A stretch of 34,510 bases of DNA from Lachnospiraceae bacterium (GCA_028694115.1 JAQUUB010000043.1:1-34510), one strand, 5' to 3'; shown: positions 18,784 to 27,613, counted from the first letter of the stretch. Notes: a model not told the origin generated them from the letters alone. Made by a program: numbers and translations.

Positions 18784-20720
18784 TGATTTTTTATCTTTTA
18801 ATTATAGCAATGAGTCTGCTTTTTCTAGGACATTATTTTAAGGTTTTGCGATGGAAGCAGATTATCGAAGTTTACGAAGAACCAAATGATAAAAATCTAT
18901 TTCGTTCTCTATCGGTAGGATATCTGGTCAATTTTCTTATGCCATTTCGTGCAGGTGATTTGGTTCGTGGCTTATTGGCTGGACGTAAGATGAAAAACGG
19001 TTTTTCTTTTTCTATTTCATCAATCATTGTAGATCGTTATCTTGATGTCATTGTAGTTGGATTAATCTTTTTTATATTGTCTATCTGTGGATTTTCTTCT
19101 GAAGAAATTGTGGAATCGACAAAATTTTATTGTGGTTCTGCCATCATATTGATTTTATTAGCTGCAGTAGCAATTAGATTTAGTAAGTTTATTAAAAAAA
19201 TTATTAAAGCAATATGCGCTGTATTTAACTCAAAGATACAATTGCGGTTGTTATTTTTTGGCTGGGCAGTTATTACTGCATTTAAAGATACGTTTAAAAG
19301 AGTAAGTAAAAGAAAACTTTTTATTTACACCCTATGTATGTGGGCAGGTTATCTGACGTCTTATTATACAATGGCTGTTTTTATTACAAAGCTAGGATTG
19401 AAATTTAGTATTTTAGATATATTTACCATGCTTTTTTCCAGAGGAAACTTGGATGTAGCATCGGTACAAATGACAAAAAGTCTTACCGTGATAGGTCTTC
19501 CGATTCAGTCTATTTTGGGAATATATTTGATCTTTCCTTTGATAACGTTGATTCTTTTTTCATTTTGTAAGAAAAACAAGTCTAATATTGGGGAAAGTAT
19601 TGAAAAGAAGCTGAATCTTCTGCCACAGATTAATGAAACAGATCGGTTAAATTTTCTTGAAAATTATTTTACAGGAGAGAGAAGAGAGTCCTTAAATAAG
19701 TATTTAGAGGTCAACCGAGATATCAATATTATCCAGGATTATTCTGCTGGTTCTAATGCAACTACAATGTTATGTATGAACAATAAGCAGACGTTCTATA
19801 GAAAGTATGCATTTGGAAGTGATGGAAATAAATTAGCGGAGCAGGTAGTCTGGCTTAAAGAACATGAAAAAGACCTTCCATTACCAGTCATCCTCAGTGA
19901 GCAGTCAGAAGATGGATACTGCTGCTATGATATGGAATACAATGCCTCTATCGTTGATTTGTTTTGTTTTATGCACTCCATGCCACTAGATCGAAGCTGG
20001 GATATCTTGCAGCAGGCATTGGAAACCTTTCAGGACAATTTATATCAGAGGACAGCAAGACCGCTTGATACCAGAAAGCTAGAGGAATATATTAATCAAA
20101 AAGTAACTACAAACGTAAAGAAAATTGAAAATGCAAAAGAGACAAAATCCTTGATGGATTATGAAGACATCATCATCAATGGAGTAACGTACAAAAATCT
20201 TCCTCAATTAAAAAAATACCTAGAGTACGAGCATTTATACTCTGTTTTTAATTATGATATCTGCGCGGATATTCATGGAGACTTTACGATTGAAAATGTA
20301 ATCTGCTATAGCAGTCCGGTAGAAGGAAAGACCTTTTATTATATTGATCCAAACACTGGAAATGTTCACGATTCACCAAATCTTGATTATGGGAAGCTCC
20401 TGCAATCGTTACATGGTGGTTATGAATTTTTAATGAAGACACAGGCGGTAAGAGTAGAGGGAAATAAGATTGATTTTCTTTTTACAAAATCTTATACATA
20501 TAATGAAATCTTCTGGAAATATAAAGCTTACATGGAAGAGAATTTCACTAGGGAAAAGGTGAAAAGCATCTTTTATCATGAGGTTGTCCATTGGCTCCGT
20601 TTGATGCCATATAAGATAGAAAAGAACGGAAAGAGGGCAATACTTTTCTATGCGGGACTGATAATGGTTTTTAACGATGTGGTGAAATGGTTTGAGGAGG
20701 AAAAAGGTGAAAAAGAGTAA
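18783..20720 (+). CDS. Fusion of LPG-synthase-TM (flippase-like) membrane domain and APH/choline-kinase-like domain
   Basis: Two-part protein of 645 residues. Residues 1-265 are a polytopic membrane domain of the lysylphosphatidylglycerol_TM/UPF0104 type: LGHYFKVLRWKQII, LVNFLMPFRAGDLVRG (about 48-63) and SSIIVDRYLDV (about 79-89) are its hallmarks. After a linker, residues 290-640 look like an aminoglycoside/choline-kinase-type phosphotransferase: HGDFTIENVI (498-507) corresponds to the catalytic HxDxxxxN loop and YIDPN (about 520-524) to the metal-binding D. Between nucleotidyltransferase and HAD phosphatase genes, the kinase could phosphorylate a sugar or alcohol while the membrane half binds or moves a lipid-linked partner. 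I do not know a characterised protein with this pairing. The start overlaps the upstream TAA. Confidence 0.78.
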   Translation: MIFYLLIIAMSLLFLGHYFKVLRWKQIIEVYEEPNDKNLFRSLSVGYLVNFLMPFRAGDLVRGLLAGRKMKNGFSFSISSIIVDRYLDVIVVGLIFFILSICGFSSEEIVESTKFYCGSAIILILLAAVAIRFSKFIKKIIKAICAVFNSKIQLRLLFFGWAVITAFKDTFKRVSKRKLFIYTLCMWAGYLTSYYTMAVFITKLGLKFSILDIFTMLFSRGNLDVASVQMTKSLTVIGLPIQSILGIYLIFPLITLILFSFCKKNKSNIGESIEKKLNLLPQINETDRLNFLENYFTGERRESLNKYLEVNRDINIIQDYSAGSNATTMLCMNNKQTFYRKYAFGSDGNKLAEQVVWLKEHEKDLPLPVILSEQSEDGYCCYDMEYNASIVDLFCFMHSMPLDRSWDILQQALETFQDNLYQRTARPLDTRKLEEYINQKVTTNVKKIENAKETKSLMDYEDIIINGVTYKNLPQLKKYLEYEHLYSVFNYDICADIHGDFTIENVICYSSPVEGKTFYYIDPNTGNVHDSPNLDYGKLLQSLHGGYEFLMKTQAVRVEGNKIDFLFTKSYTYNEIFWKYKAYMEENFTREKVKSIFYHEVVHWLRLMPYKIEKNGKRAILFYAGLIMVFNDVVKWFEEEKGEKE

Positions 20721-21270
20721 ACTAGCAATATTTGATTTGGATGGAACTCTATTTGATACAAGAGACGTTAATTTCTATGCCTATCAGCAGGCAATGGTGG
20801 AACTGGGATATTCCTTGGATTATGATACCTATACAAATACCTGTAATGGAAAATATTATAAAGACTACCTTCCGCTCCTAATCAATCATCCATCGGAAGA
20901 ATTGATGGAGGATATCCATGATAGAAAAACAAGATATTATCCTGAATATTTAGATAAAGCAAAGGTAAATGAGCATCTTTTTTATGTAATGAATAAACTC
21001 AAAGAGGACTATTATCTGGCACTTGTCACTACGGCATCAAAGAAAAATACAGAAGATATCCTGAAATGTTTTGGAAAATTAGAAATCTTTGATCTGATAT
21101 TGACTCATAATGATGTAGAAAAAAAGAAGCCTGATCCAGAAGGATTTTTAAAAGCAATGAATTTTTTTCATATTAATGCAGATAACACAATTATTTATGA
21201 AGATTCTGACGTGGGAATTGAGGCAGCAAAAAGAAGTGGTGCTTCGGTGATGGGAGTTATTAATATTTAG
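20707..21270 (+). CDS. HAD superfamily hydrolase (phosphatase, beta-phosphoglucomutase-like)
   Basis: Small HAD enzyme (187 residues) likely to remove or move a phosphate on a sugar intermediate. Motif I is FDLDGTLFDT (D9 and D11 catalytic), motif II is in LVTTAS, the conserved lysine lies in EKKKPDPEGF, and motif IV is EDSDVGIEAAK. GTG 20707 is preferred as start because AGGAGG (20695-20700) sits seven bases before it; a TTG at 20692 would lie upstream of that site. It overlaps the kinase fusion by 14 bases. A degraded copy of its C-terminal third lies at 24470-24631, after the MBOAT/SGNH pair. Confidence 0.85.
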   Translation: MKKSKLAIFDLDGTLFDTRDVNFYAYQQAMVELGYSLDYDTYTNTCNGKYYKDYLPLLINHPSEELMEDIHDRKTRYYPEYLDKAKVNEHLFYVMNKLKEDYYLALVTTASKKNTEDILKCFGKLEIFDLILTHNDVEKKKPDPEGFLKAMNFFHINADNTIIYEDSDVGIEAAKRSGASVMGVINI

Positions 21271-21299
21271 TAATAATTTATTATAAGGAGTTAGAAGAT

Positions 21300-22727
21300 A
21301 TGTTATTTAGTTCAATGATTTTTTTATGGTTATTTTTGCCGATTGTGGTATTAAGCTATTATTTTGAAAAGGATAAGTACAGGAATTTATTACTTCTTCT
21401 TGCAAGTCTGATTTTTTATTCATGGGGAGAACCAAAATATATTTTTCTTTTATTATTTTCCATTGTAGTTAACTATTTTTTTGGAATAGTAATAAGCGAT
21501 TCAGTGAAAGAAAAAAAACAAAAACTATTGTTAGCGTTGTGTATAGTAATCAATTTAGGCTTACTAGGATATTTTAAGTATTTTAATTTCATTATGGATA
21601 ATATTAATTTAGTTATGAAAGGTAATATCAGTACAAAAAATATAATTTTACCATTAGGAATATCTTTCTACACTTTTCATTCATTATCTTATGTTATTGA
21701 TATTTATAGAGCTAAAGCTAATAAATTAGAAGTAAAGGTACAGCGTAATTTTGTAAATCTAGCTCTATATTTCTCTTTTTTCCCTCAATTAATTGCAGGG
21801 CCTATAATAAAATATCATGATATCCAAGAACAATTAAATCAGGTAAGGTGCATTGATAAAAGATGCATAACATACGGAATAAAAAGATTTACATATGGAC
21901 TGGGTAAGAAGGTGCTGATTTCAAATGTTATGGCAAAAGTGGCTGACTCTATTTTTAATTCTGATATTAATTCGATGAATAGCGCAATTGCTTGGATTGG
22001 TATAATTAGCTACACATTCCAGATATATTATGATTTCTCGGGGTATTCTGATATGGCTATTGGATTAGCAAAAATATTCGGGTTTGATTTTAAAGAGAAC
22101 TTTAATTATCCATACATATCATTATCCATCAAAGAATTTTGGAGAAGATGGCATATATCACTATCAACATGGTTTAAAGAATACTTATATATACCACTAG
22201 GTGGAAATAGAAAAGGAAGATTTAGAACCTATATTAATTTATTCATTGTGTTTCTCACAACAGGAATATGGCATGGAGCGAGTTGGAATTTTGCTATTTG
22301 GGGAATTTACCATGGCATGTTTATTATTCTAGAAAACTGGAAATGGGGAAAAATATTAGAAAATAACAAGTTTAAAATTTTAAATCATGTCTATACATTT
22401 TTAGTTATTATGGTTGGATGGGTATTTTTTAGAACAGAAAGTATAACTGCTGCACTAAAATTTATAAAGCTTCTATTTTGGCCAACAAGTAGTATTTTTG
22501 TATATGGAATAGGATATTACTTAAATTCTCAATACATAATTACATTAGTAATTGCACTTCTTTTCTGTGGATTCATACAAAATAGATGGCATAAGGTTAG
22601 AGACATTTTATACGATAAAGAAAAAACATATATTTATGAACTTATATCAATACCGCTTATCTTAGGTTTATGTTTCATTTCATTGATTAGTGGAACCTAT
22701 AACCCATTTATTTATTTTAGATTTTAA
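21300..22727 (+). CDS. MBOAT family O-acyltransferase (AlgI/DltB-like)
   Basis: Polytopic membrane enzyme that passes acyl (usually acetyl) groups from a cytoplasmic donor to an extracytoplasmic acceptor enzyme. The 475-residue length, LPLGISFYTFHSLSYVIDIY, FWRRWHISLSTWFKEYLYIP (280-299) and the catalytic IWHGASWNF (His 325) are diagnostic of the AlgI group. The next gene encodes an AlgJ/AlgX-like SGNH protein, its usual partner, so the pair should O-acetylate the exported polysaccharide. A clear AGGAG ribosome site precedes the ATG. The pair is noticeably AT-richer in feel than the glycosyltransferases upstream and is flanked by an intact and a decayed HAD gene, suggesting insertion as a unit. 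Confidence 0.92.
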   Translation: MLFSSMIFLWLFLPIVVLSYYFEKDKYRNLLLLLASLIFYSWGEPKYIFLLLFSIVVNYFFGIVISDSVKEKKQKLLLALCIVINLGLLGYFKYFNFIMDNINLVMKGNISTKNIILPLGISFYTFHSLSYVIDIYRAKANKLEVKVQRNFVNLALYFSFFPQLIAGPIIKYHDIQEQLNQVRCIDKRCITYGIKRFTYGLGKKVLISNVMAKVADSIFNSDINSMNSAIAWIGIISYTFQIYYDFSGYSDMAIGLAKIFGFDFKENFNYPYISLSIKEFWRRWHISLSTWFKEYLYIPLGGNRKGRFRTYINLFIVFLTTGIWHGASWNFAIWGIYHGMFIILENWKWGKILENNKFKILNHVYTFLVIMVGWVFFRTESITAALKFIKLLFWPTSSIFVYGIGYYLNSQYIITLVIALLFCGFIQNRWHKVRDILYDKEKTYIYELISIPLILGLCFISLISGTYNPFIYFRF

Positions 22728-22798
22728 TAAATCATATAGTAAGGATAAAGAAAAATATTACTATATATTAAAGAGTATTTGGAGAGGAACAGATATAG

Positions 22799-24445
22799 AT
22801 GACAATTAATAAGAGTATAAAAAAGATAATAACCTGCATGATATGCAATATCATATTAGCCATGTTTATGTATTTAATTTGCCTACAATTTATATCTATG
22901 AGCGTAAAGTTTACGCCCTATAGTAATGGTAGGATTCAGCTTTATTATAATAATCAATCGGGAACTGACAGTTATTTTGATGAGTCACATTCGGAAATAA
23001 AGGAAATTGTTGAAAGTGATAGAATAATAACTTTTTCAAAATCTTTAACAGAACTAGAGAAAATCCGATTAGATTTCAAACGAATGAAAGAAATATCAAT
23101 AGATGAAATAGTAATTAAAAGCTGTGGGATACCATTAATCAGATTTAACCCAAATGAGATAAATAGAATATTTAATTTGAGATACGCAGTACAGGTAGAT
23201 AACAAGGAAGAACAAGTACTATTAAAAATAATTTCTGATCCAGCATATATTGGAACAGCTGATATGCCGACACAGAAAGTCAGAATTAGAGTCTTGATAA
23301 TGGCATGGATTATTTCAATTATTGTAGTATCTTTCATGAGGAACAAGATATTTAAGCATACTTCAGTAGATAATATTCTGATTGCATTTACAATTTTTAT
23401 ATTAATAGTTCCTACGCTGATCTGGAATATTATATTACCAGAGAATAATGTAACAAACGAAAACAGAGTACTAAAAGATAAACCGGAATTAAAATTGAAC
23501 AAGATAATAGACTATCCATCAGAAATGAATGATTATGTTAATGATCATCTACCTTTCAAACAAAATATAGTGACAATAAATAGCTTTATTAAGTACAAAT
23601 TATTATCAATGTCTCCAGAGGATTATGTTATAAAGGGAAAAGATGATTGGTTATTTTATAATTCAAAGGCAAGAGGAGAAACAGATAGTCTGGGCGATTA
23701 TTTAGGAACCATTCATTATAAAAAAGAGGAACTAGAAATAATAAAAAATGAATTATTAGAAAAACAAAAATACTTTTCGGATAGAGGTATAGAATTCTAC
23801 ATAATGTTATGCCCTAATAAGGAGCAGATTTATTCTGAGTATATGCCGGATTATTTTGTAGTACAAAATCCAGAAAGCAGGCTGGATGAATTGGTTTCCT
23901 ACTTAGAAGAAAACACGGATATTCCGATTATCTATCTGAAACAGAAGCTTATAGAAAATAAGAACAACAATAGACCGTTATATTTTAAGTGGGACACTCA
24001 TTGGAATAATGCAGGGGGATACGTAGGATTTTATGAATTAATGAAGGCAATGGGCAGACAACAAGGAATATTAAGTTATAGTGAAATGAATTTCACTCAA
24101 TATGAGCGACTAGATGCAGATATGACGAGAATGATAAATATGACACCTGGAGGAAAAGATTATAACTATAATCCTGAAAATTTTAAGAATGATATCGAAG
24201 CAATTAATAAAAAAACAGAAAATGATGCAACTTATTACATGAGTAATGGTACGGATAAAGAAAAAATAATCTTGTATCGGGATTCATTTGGAGAAGCATT
24301 AATCCCTTATATTAGCAAGACCTTTAATGATAGTATTTTTATAACTAATAGAATCATTGACAATGAACTTATTGAAAGTGAAAAGCCTGATATTATTGTA
24401 TATGAGGTTGTAGAAAGAGGGATTGAGGTATTGAAAAATTTCTGA
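22799..24445 (+). CDS. AlgJ/AlgX-like SGNH O-acetyltransferase with N-terminal membrane ectodomain module
   Basis: Membrane-anchored protein whose C-terminal ectodomain (about 220-548) is an SGNH-hydrolase-like O-acetyltransferase. WLFYNSKAR starts the domain, DTHW (399-402) supplies the catalytic Asp/His and YRDSFGEA (Ser 496) the nucleophile, as in AlgJ, AlgX and DHHW proteins. It would take acetyl groups from the adjacent MBOAT protein and place them on exported glycan. Unusually for this family the N-terminus has TM1 (11-33), a beta-rich ectodomain (about 42-155) with IRLDFKRM at 89-96, TM2 (163-180) and TM3 (192-213). This TM1-TM3 unit aligns with those of the genes at 2278 and 14135. 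Ribosome site GGAGAGG precedes the ATG. Confidence 0.85.
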   Translation: MTINKSIKKIITCMICNIILAMFMYLICLQFISMSVKFTPYSNGRIQLYYNNQSGTDSYFDESHSEIKEIVESDRIITFSKSLTELEKIRLDFKRMKEISIDEIVIKSCGIPLIRFNPNEINRIFNLRYAVQVDNKEEQVLLKIISDPAYIGTADMPTQKVRIRVLIMAWIISIIVVSFMRNKIFKHTSVDNILIAFTIFILIVPTLIWNIILPENNVTNENRVLKDKPELKLNKIIDYPSEMNDYVNDHLPFKQNIVTINSFIKYKLLSMSPEDYVIKGKDDWLFYNSKARGETDSLGDYLGTIHYKKEELEIIKNELLEKQKYFSDRGIEFYIMLCPNKEQIYSEYMPDYFVVQNPESRLDELVSYLEENTDIPIIYLKQKLIENKNNNRPLYFKWDTHWNNAGGYVGFYELMKAMGRQQGILSYSEMNFTQYERLDADMTRMINMTPGGKDYNYNPENFKNDIEAINKKTENDATYYMSNGTDKEKIILYRDSFGEALIPYISKTFNDSIFITNRIIDNELIESEKPDIIVYEVVERGIEVLKNF

Positions 24446-24469
24446 TATAAACATAGATTTGTCAAAGTG

Positions 24470-24631
24470 CTTAATCATAATTATTAATTATGGTCTTGAG
24501 TATTTGATTCAAAAGATTTTTCAAAATTCAAAGGCTATTTCAATATTGGATTAGAGGATACGATCATATATTAAGAATCAGATGTGGGAATTGAGCCAAC
24601 AAAACGAAGTGGTATTTCAGTAATGTCAGTT
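24470..24631 (+). pseudogene. Relic of a HAD hydrolase C-terminal region
   Basis: Read in one frame, this stretch aligns with the last third of the HAD enzyme at 20707. From 24518, FSKFKGYFNIGLEDTIIY aligns without gaps to FLKAMNFFHINADNTIIY, then a stop codon (24572-24574) replaces the E of motif IV, followed by ESDVGIEPTKRSGISVMSV against EDSDVGIEAAKRSGASVMGV. LNHN at 24470 matches LTHN of the intact gene, with stops and a one-codon shift between. There is no start and no N-terminal two thirds. It fills most of the 231-base gap after the SGNH gene and is not functional. Confidence 0.8.
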
Positions 24632-24676
24632 AGATGTATTAGTTATAAAATAGTGGTTTCAGGTAGGAGATAATAA

Positions 24677-25692
24677 ATGAAAACAAGATATTTTAAGTTT
24701 GATAATATTAAGTTTTTTCTAATATTTTTAGTAGTTATAGGACATGTTTGTGGTCTGTTTTTAAATACATCACTTTTTGCAAAAAGTATATATGCAATAA
24801 TATATTCTTTTCATATGCCAACCTTTTTGTATATATCAGGACTTTTTTCAAAGAGTTCAATTAAAAACAAAAAGTGGCTGAATGCAGGAAAATATTTATT
24901 AATATTTTTTCTAATAGAATTTATTAATATTCCAATTCAGTTAATATTAGGTGGAGAGCAAACAATGTTCATTTTTAGCAATGATGGTATTCAATGGTTT
25001 GCTCTTTGTCTTTTCTTTAGTTATTTAATAACTATATTATTGCAAGATTGTAATTTGGTTTTTGTGTTTATTCTATCTATTGCTATAGCATGTATATCAG
25101 GATATGATACAAGTTTAGGTAATAATTTTGCATCATCAAGAACAATAGTATTCTATCCATTCTTTTTGGCAGGTTTTATTTCACCTATTGATAAATTAGA
25201 AATATTAGAAAAAAAATAGTAAAAATTATTTCTTTAATGGTAATTATTTTTGTTTGTTTATATGGATTCAGTAATTCTTTATATGAAAATTTTTGGCAAA
25301 TAGTAATACTTGAAGGTGGCAGTATGAACTATAATTCATTTTTAGGAGAATTAAGTTCAAATGGTATAATATATCGATTAGGACTATATTCAATATCATT
25401 TTTAATTTTATTTTCATTAATAGCATTAATACCTAATCGAGATGGAATATTTGCTAAATTAGGAAGTAGAAGCATGCAGGTTTATATTTTACACATTGGT
25501 GCAATATATATTTATAATCATTTTGTAATTGAACGCTTAACAGAAATAAAAACTTCTCATATCGCACTTTCACTTTTGTTCGGAGTTTTAATTACATTTC
25601 TATTTTCAAGCAAATTCTTAGAAAATGTATTTAATATATTATTAAATAAAAAGTTAAAAATTGAAATAGGAATTGACTCTAAGAAACCCTAG
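24677..25692 (+). pseudogene. Acyltransferase-3 family gene split by a frameshift at an A8 run
   Basis: The first frame (24677-25219, 180 residues) has the family N-terminus: FKFDNIKFFLIFLVVIGHVC with the conserved H, then YSFHMPTFLYISGLFSK. The second frame (to 25692) continues with the remaining hydrophobic helices, ending with RSMQVYILHIG, a typical late segment. The first frame stops right after eight A residues at 25209-25216; adding one A joins both into about 338 residues, the normal family length. Membrane acyltransferases of this group O-acylate surface sugars. The lesion may be a real knock-out, a slip-prone phase switch, transcriptional slippage or a sequencing error; the sequence alone does not decide. 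No other lesion is seen in the gene. Confidence 0.8.
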
Positions 25693-25695
25693 TTA

Positions 25696-25875
25696 ATGGA
25701 TAGAAATAAGTTTGTTTTCCACAATCTAGCATCTACTTTATGAGTAGTTATAGGATTTTCGTTATAACTGACAGATTTATTGAAATGGAGAAGGCTTTAC
25801 ATTACTGTTCTATATTTACTATAATAAATAATTTTATTATTTATATTTATTTTTTCTGGGGCTGAAGGTATATAA
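25696..25875 (+). pseudogene. Relic of the N-terminus of a second acyltransferase-3 gene
   Basis: Starting at ATG 25696, three bases after the previous stop, the frame MDRNKFVFHNL matches the intact start MKTRYFKFDNI position by position. It continues, interrupted by stops, with VVIG and, 32 codons later, FIFIFSGAEGI; in the gene just upstream VVIG and YISG are 31 codons apart. Frame is kept throughout, but four or more in-frame stops (TGA 25741, TAA 25765 and others) destroy it. This suggests a tandem pair of acyltransferases of which the second has decayed. The remaining bases to 25990 show nothing I can identify. Confidence 0.6.
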
Positions 25876-25990
25876 CAATACAATTAATAGCTTAAATTTC
25901 ATTATATACAGAATGGATGGTAGCAGAGGATATGCAGTGTGATAACCGGCAGTAATAAATCAAATAAACGAAAAGGACAAGTGGAAAATC

Positions 25991-27002
25991 ATGCATAGTA
26001 GCTCACTACGAAATATGAAGTAATTTGTAAACGATTATTTAGATACAAACAAAAAATACCGGATATTGGATATTGGAAGCCAAATGGTAGAAGGTGATGA
26101 GATAGGAAGCTATAAAAGTCTTTTTGAGGCTGGAAAAGATAATTGGGAATATTTAGGTTGTGATATGGTGGCTGGAAATAATGTCGATATTGTTTTTAAG
26201 AAACCATATGATTGGAAAGAAATAAAAAGAAATAGTATGGACTGCGTTATTTCAGGAGGTATTTGAGCATGTACAGTTTCCATGGCTTACGATTTTAGAA
26301 ATTAGAAGAATATTAAAGCCAGATGGAATATGTTGTATCATTGCTCCTTCGGCAGGTGAGGAGCATAGATATCCAGTTGATTGTTACCGATATTATCCAG
26401 ATGGCTTATCAGCCTTGGCTAGATGGGCTGGTCTTGAGGTACTAGACGCATATGCAGAATGGAATTAAGAAAGGTATCCAGATCTTAATCAGCAATGGCG
26501 TGATTGTGTAATGATTTGCAGAAGGTACCAGGATACAATAGATAGTAAAATAAAATTTGCTTTTAAGTCATGGATGATTCATAAATTAAGCAAAACTGTA
26601 AACCAGAAGGTTAATACAGCACAATTTCACAGCGATACATATCAATACCCTGAAAAGCCCTTTTTTCCACCAAGAATTTATTTTGATTTTGGATGTGGTT
26701 TTAAAGAAGATAATAAAATTGAATTGAGAGAAATAGGAAACAATAATTTCAGAACAAAAATTGAACTTTCCAAAGGGTGTATAAGATTTCGGTTAGATCC
26801 CACAGAAAATGCAAACTGCGTTGTCAGAAATATGAAATTAAAGACAGAGGATCGAATACTGCAAGTGGTAAGCCATAATGGAGAGGAAACAAAGGATCAG
26901 TCATATTTGTTTTTAGATACCAAAGATCCTCAGTTTATTTACGAAACAGAAGGTATTGAAAGAATGGAAATTAATATAGAATTGCAGATATCATTTGTTT
27001 AA
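25991..27002 (+). pseudogene. SAM-dependent methyltransferase gene with C-terminal beta module, three lesions
   Basis: Reading through the lesions gives a complete protein of about 336 residues. Segments: MHSSSLRNMK, stop at 26021-26023, FVNDYLDTNKKYRILDIGSQ (motif I DIGS), YLGCDMVAGNNVDIV, MDCVISG, a frameshift near 26258, FEHVQFPWLTILEIRRILKP, IIAPSAGEEHRYPVDCYRYY, GLEVLDAY, a stop at 26466-26468, then ERYPDLNQQWRDC. These are standard class I methyltransferase elements, probably for a sugar O-methyl group. The C-terminal 120 residues (YFDFGCGF, IRFRLDP, PQFIY, MEINIEL) form a beta module also present between the methyltransferase and coiled coil of the 1437-residue protein. Two in-frame stops plus a frameshift make a sequencing artefact unlikely as the sole cause. 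Confidence 0.85.
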
Positions 27003-27011
27003 TACCAATAA

Positions 27012-27314
27012 CTACGACCAATATCGATGGTACAATAGGATGACAGTATAGAGGATACTAAATAAAAGATATACATATTTAGTAATTATGACAGGATTCC
27101 ATTTTACGAAATATAAGGTCTTAATCTGCGGAACAGGCAGGAAGAATAAGCTGGCAAAAGGAATAAAATATCGCCCCTGTAGTCCGCCAATGTAAGGTTG
27201 TTTCGTCTGGAGTCTGCCACGTGGGAACGAAAAAAGAAAAAAGAAGTCCCCAGAGGAAATTACGATGAAGGCTTTTATTTTATTCAAATTGTTTGTATCA
27301 CATAAATTATTCAT
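27012..27314 (-). pseudogene. Antisense relic of a DUF2142-family membrane protein gene
   Basis: On the minus strand an ATG at 27314 has GGAG (27323-27326) nine bases upstream and reads MNNLCDTNNLNKIKAFIVIS. After a frame change the sequence gives LLFSFFVPTWQTPDE (PDE at about 27202-27210), matching the DUF2142 first-loop signature PPxQxPDE. Only a few bases later, in another frame, comes YIGGLQGRYFIPF (27159-27193), the C-terminal DUF2142 signature, then a hydrophobic tail to a stop at 27012. So a gene of about 400 or more codons has lost its middle, leaving both ends. It is the only gene-like sequence on the minus strand. Confidence 0.65.
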
Positions 27315-27613
27315 AGGGGTTTCTCCAATTGGGAAGCATAGTAAATTAATTCGTACAATTATCTCATAACTGAAATTTAAAAACAAGAAATAATGACTTG
27401 TTTCTTTAGATTTATCTTTTAGGTATACTGAAAAATGGGTAGACAAAAAGGAATCTTATCATTCAAAGTTGAGTTACATGCGTTTTTCTATGCAAAACTT
27501 TTAAATTCATGTATAATAGTTTCATTAACTGCGTGTCTATGAGAAATATTAGAAAGCAATGATTCAAGGTGAAAAAATGTTGCAAACACAGCGAATTTAA
27601 TAATATAAGGTAG

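Noticed and set aside
25820..25856. AT-rich inverted repeat as a terminator
   Set aside because: The stem is only A-T pairs and the stretch is better explained as part of the acyltransferase relic.
24446..27002. All lesions in the decay zone as sequencing errors
   Set aside because: Homopolymer sites could be errors, but substitution-type stops in several genes, missing gene portions and lost motifs show real decay.
27264..27368. Small + strand frame of 34 codons with GAGG before its ATG
   Set aside because: It lies over the antisense DUF2142 relic and resembles no known peptide; chance is the simpler explanation.
27485..27517. TATAAT as a promoter -10 box
   Set aside because: No acceptable -35 box at 16-18 bases and no TGn extension; no gene follows before the terminator-like hairpin.
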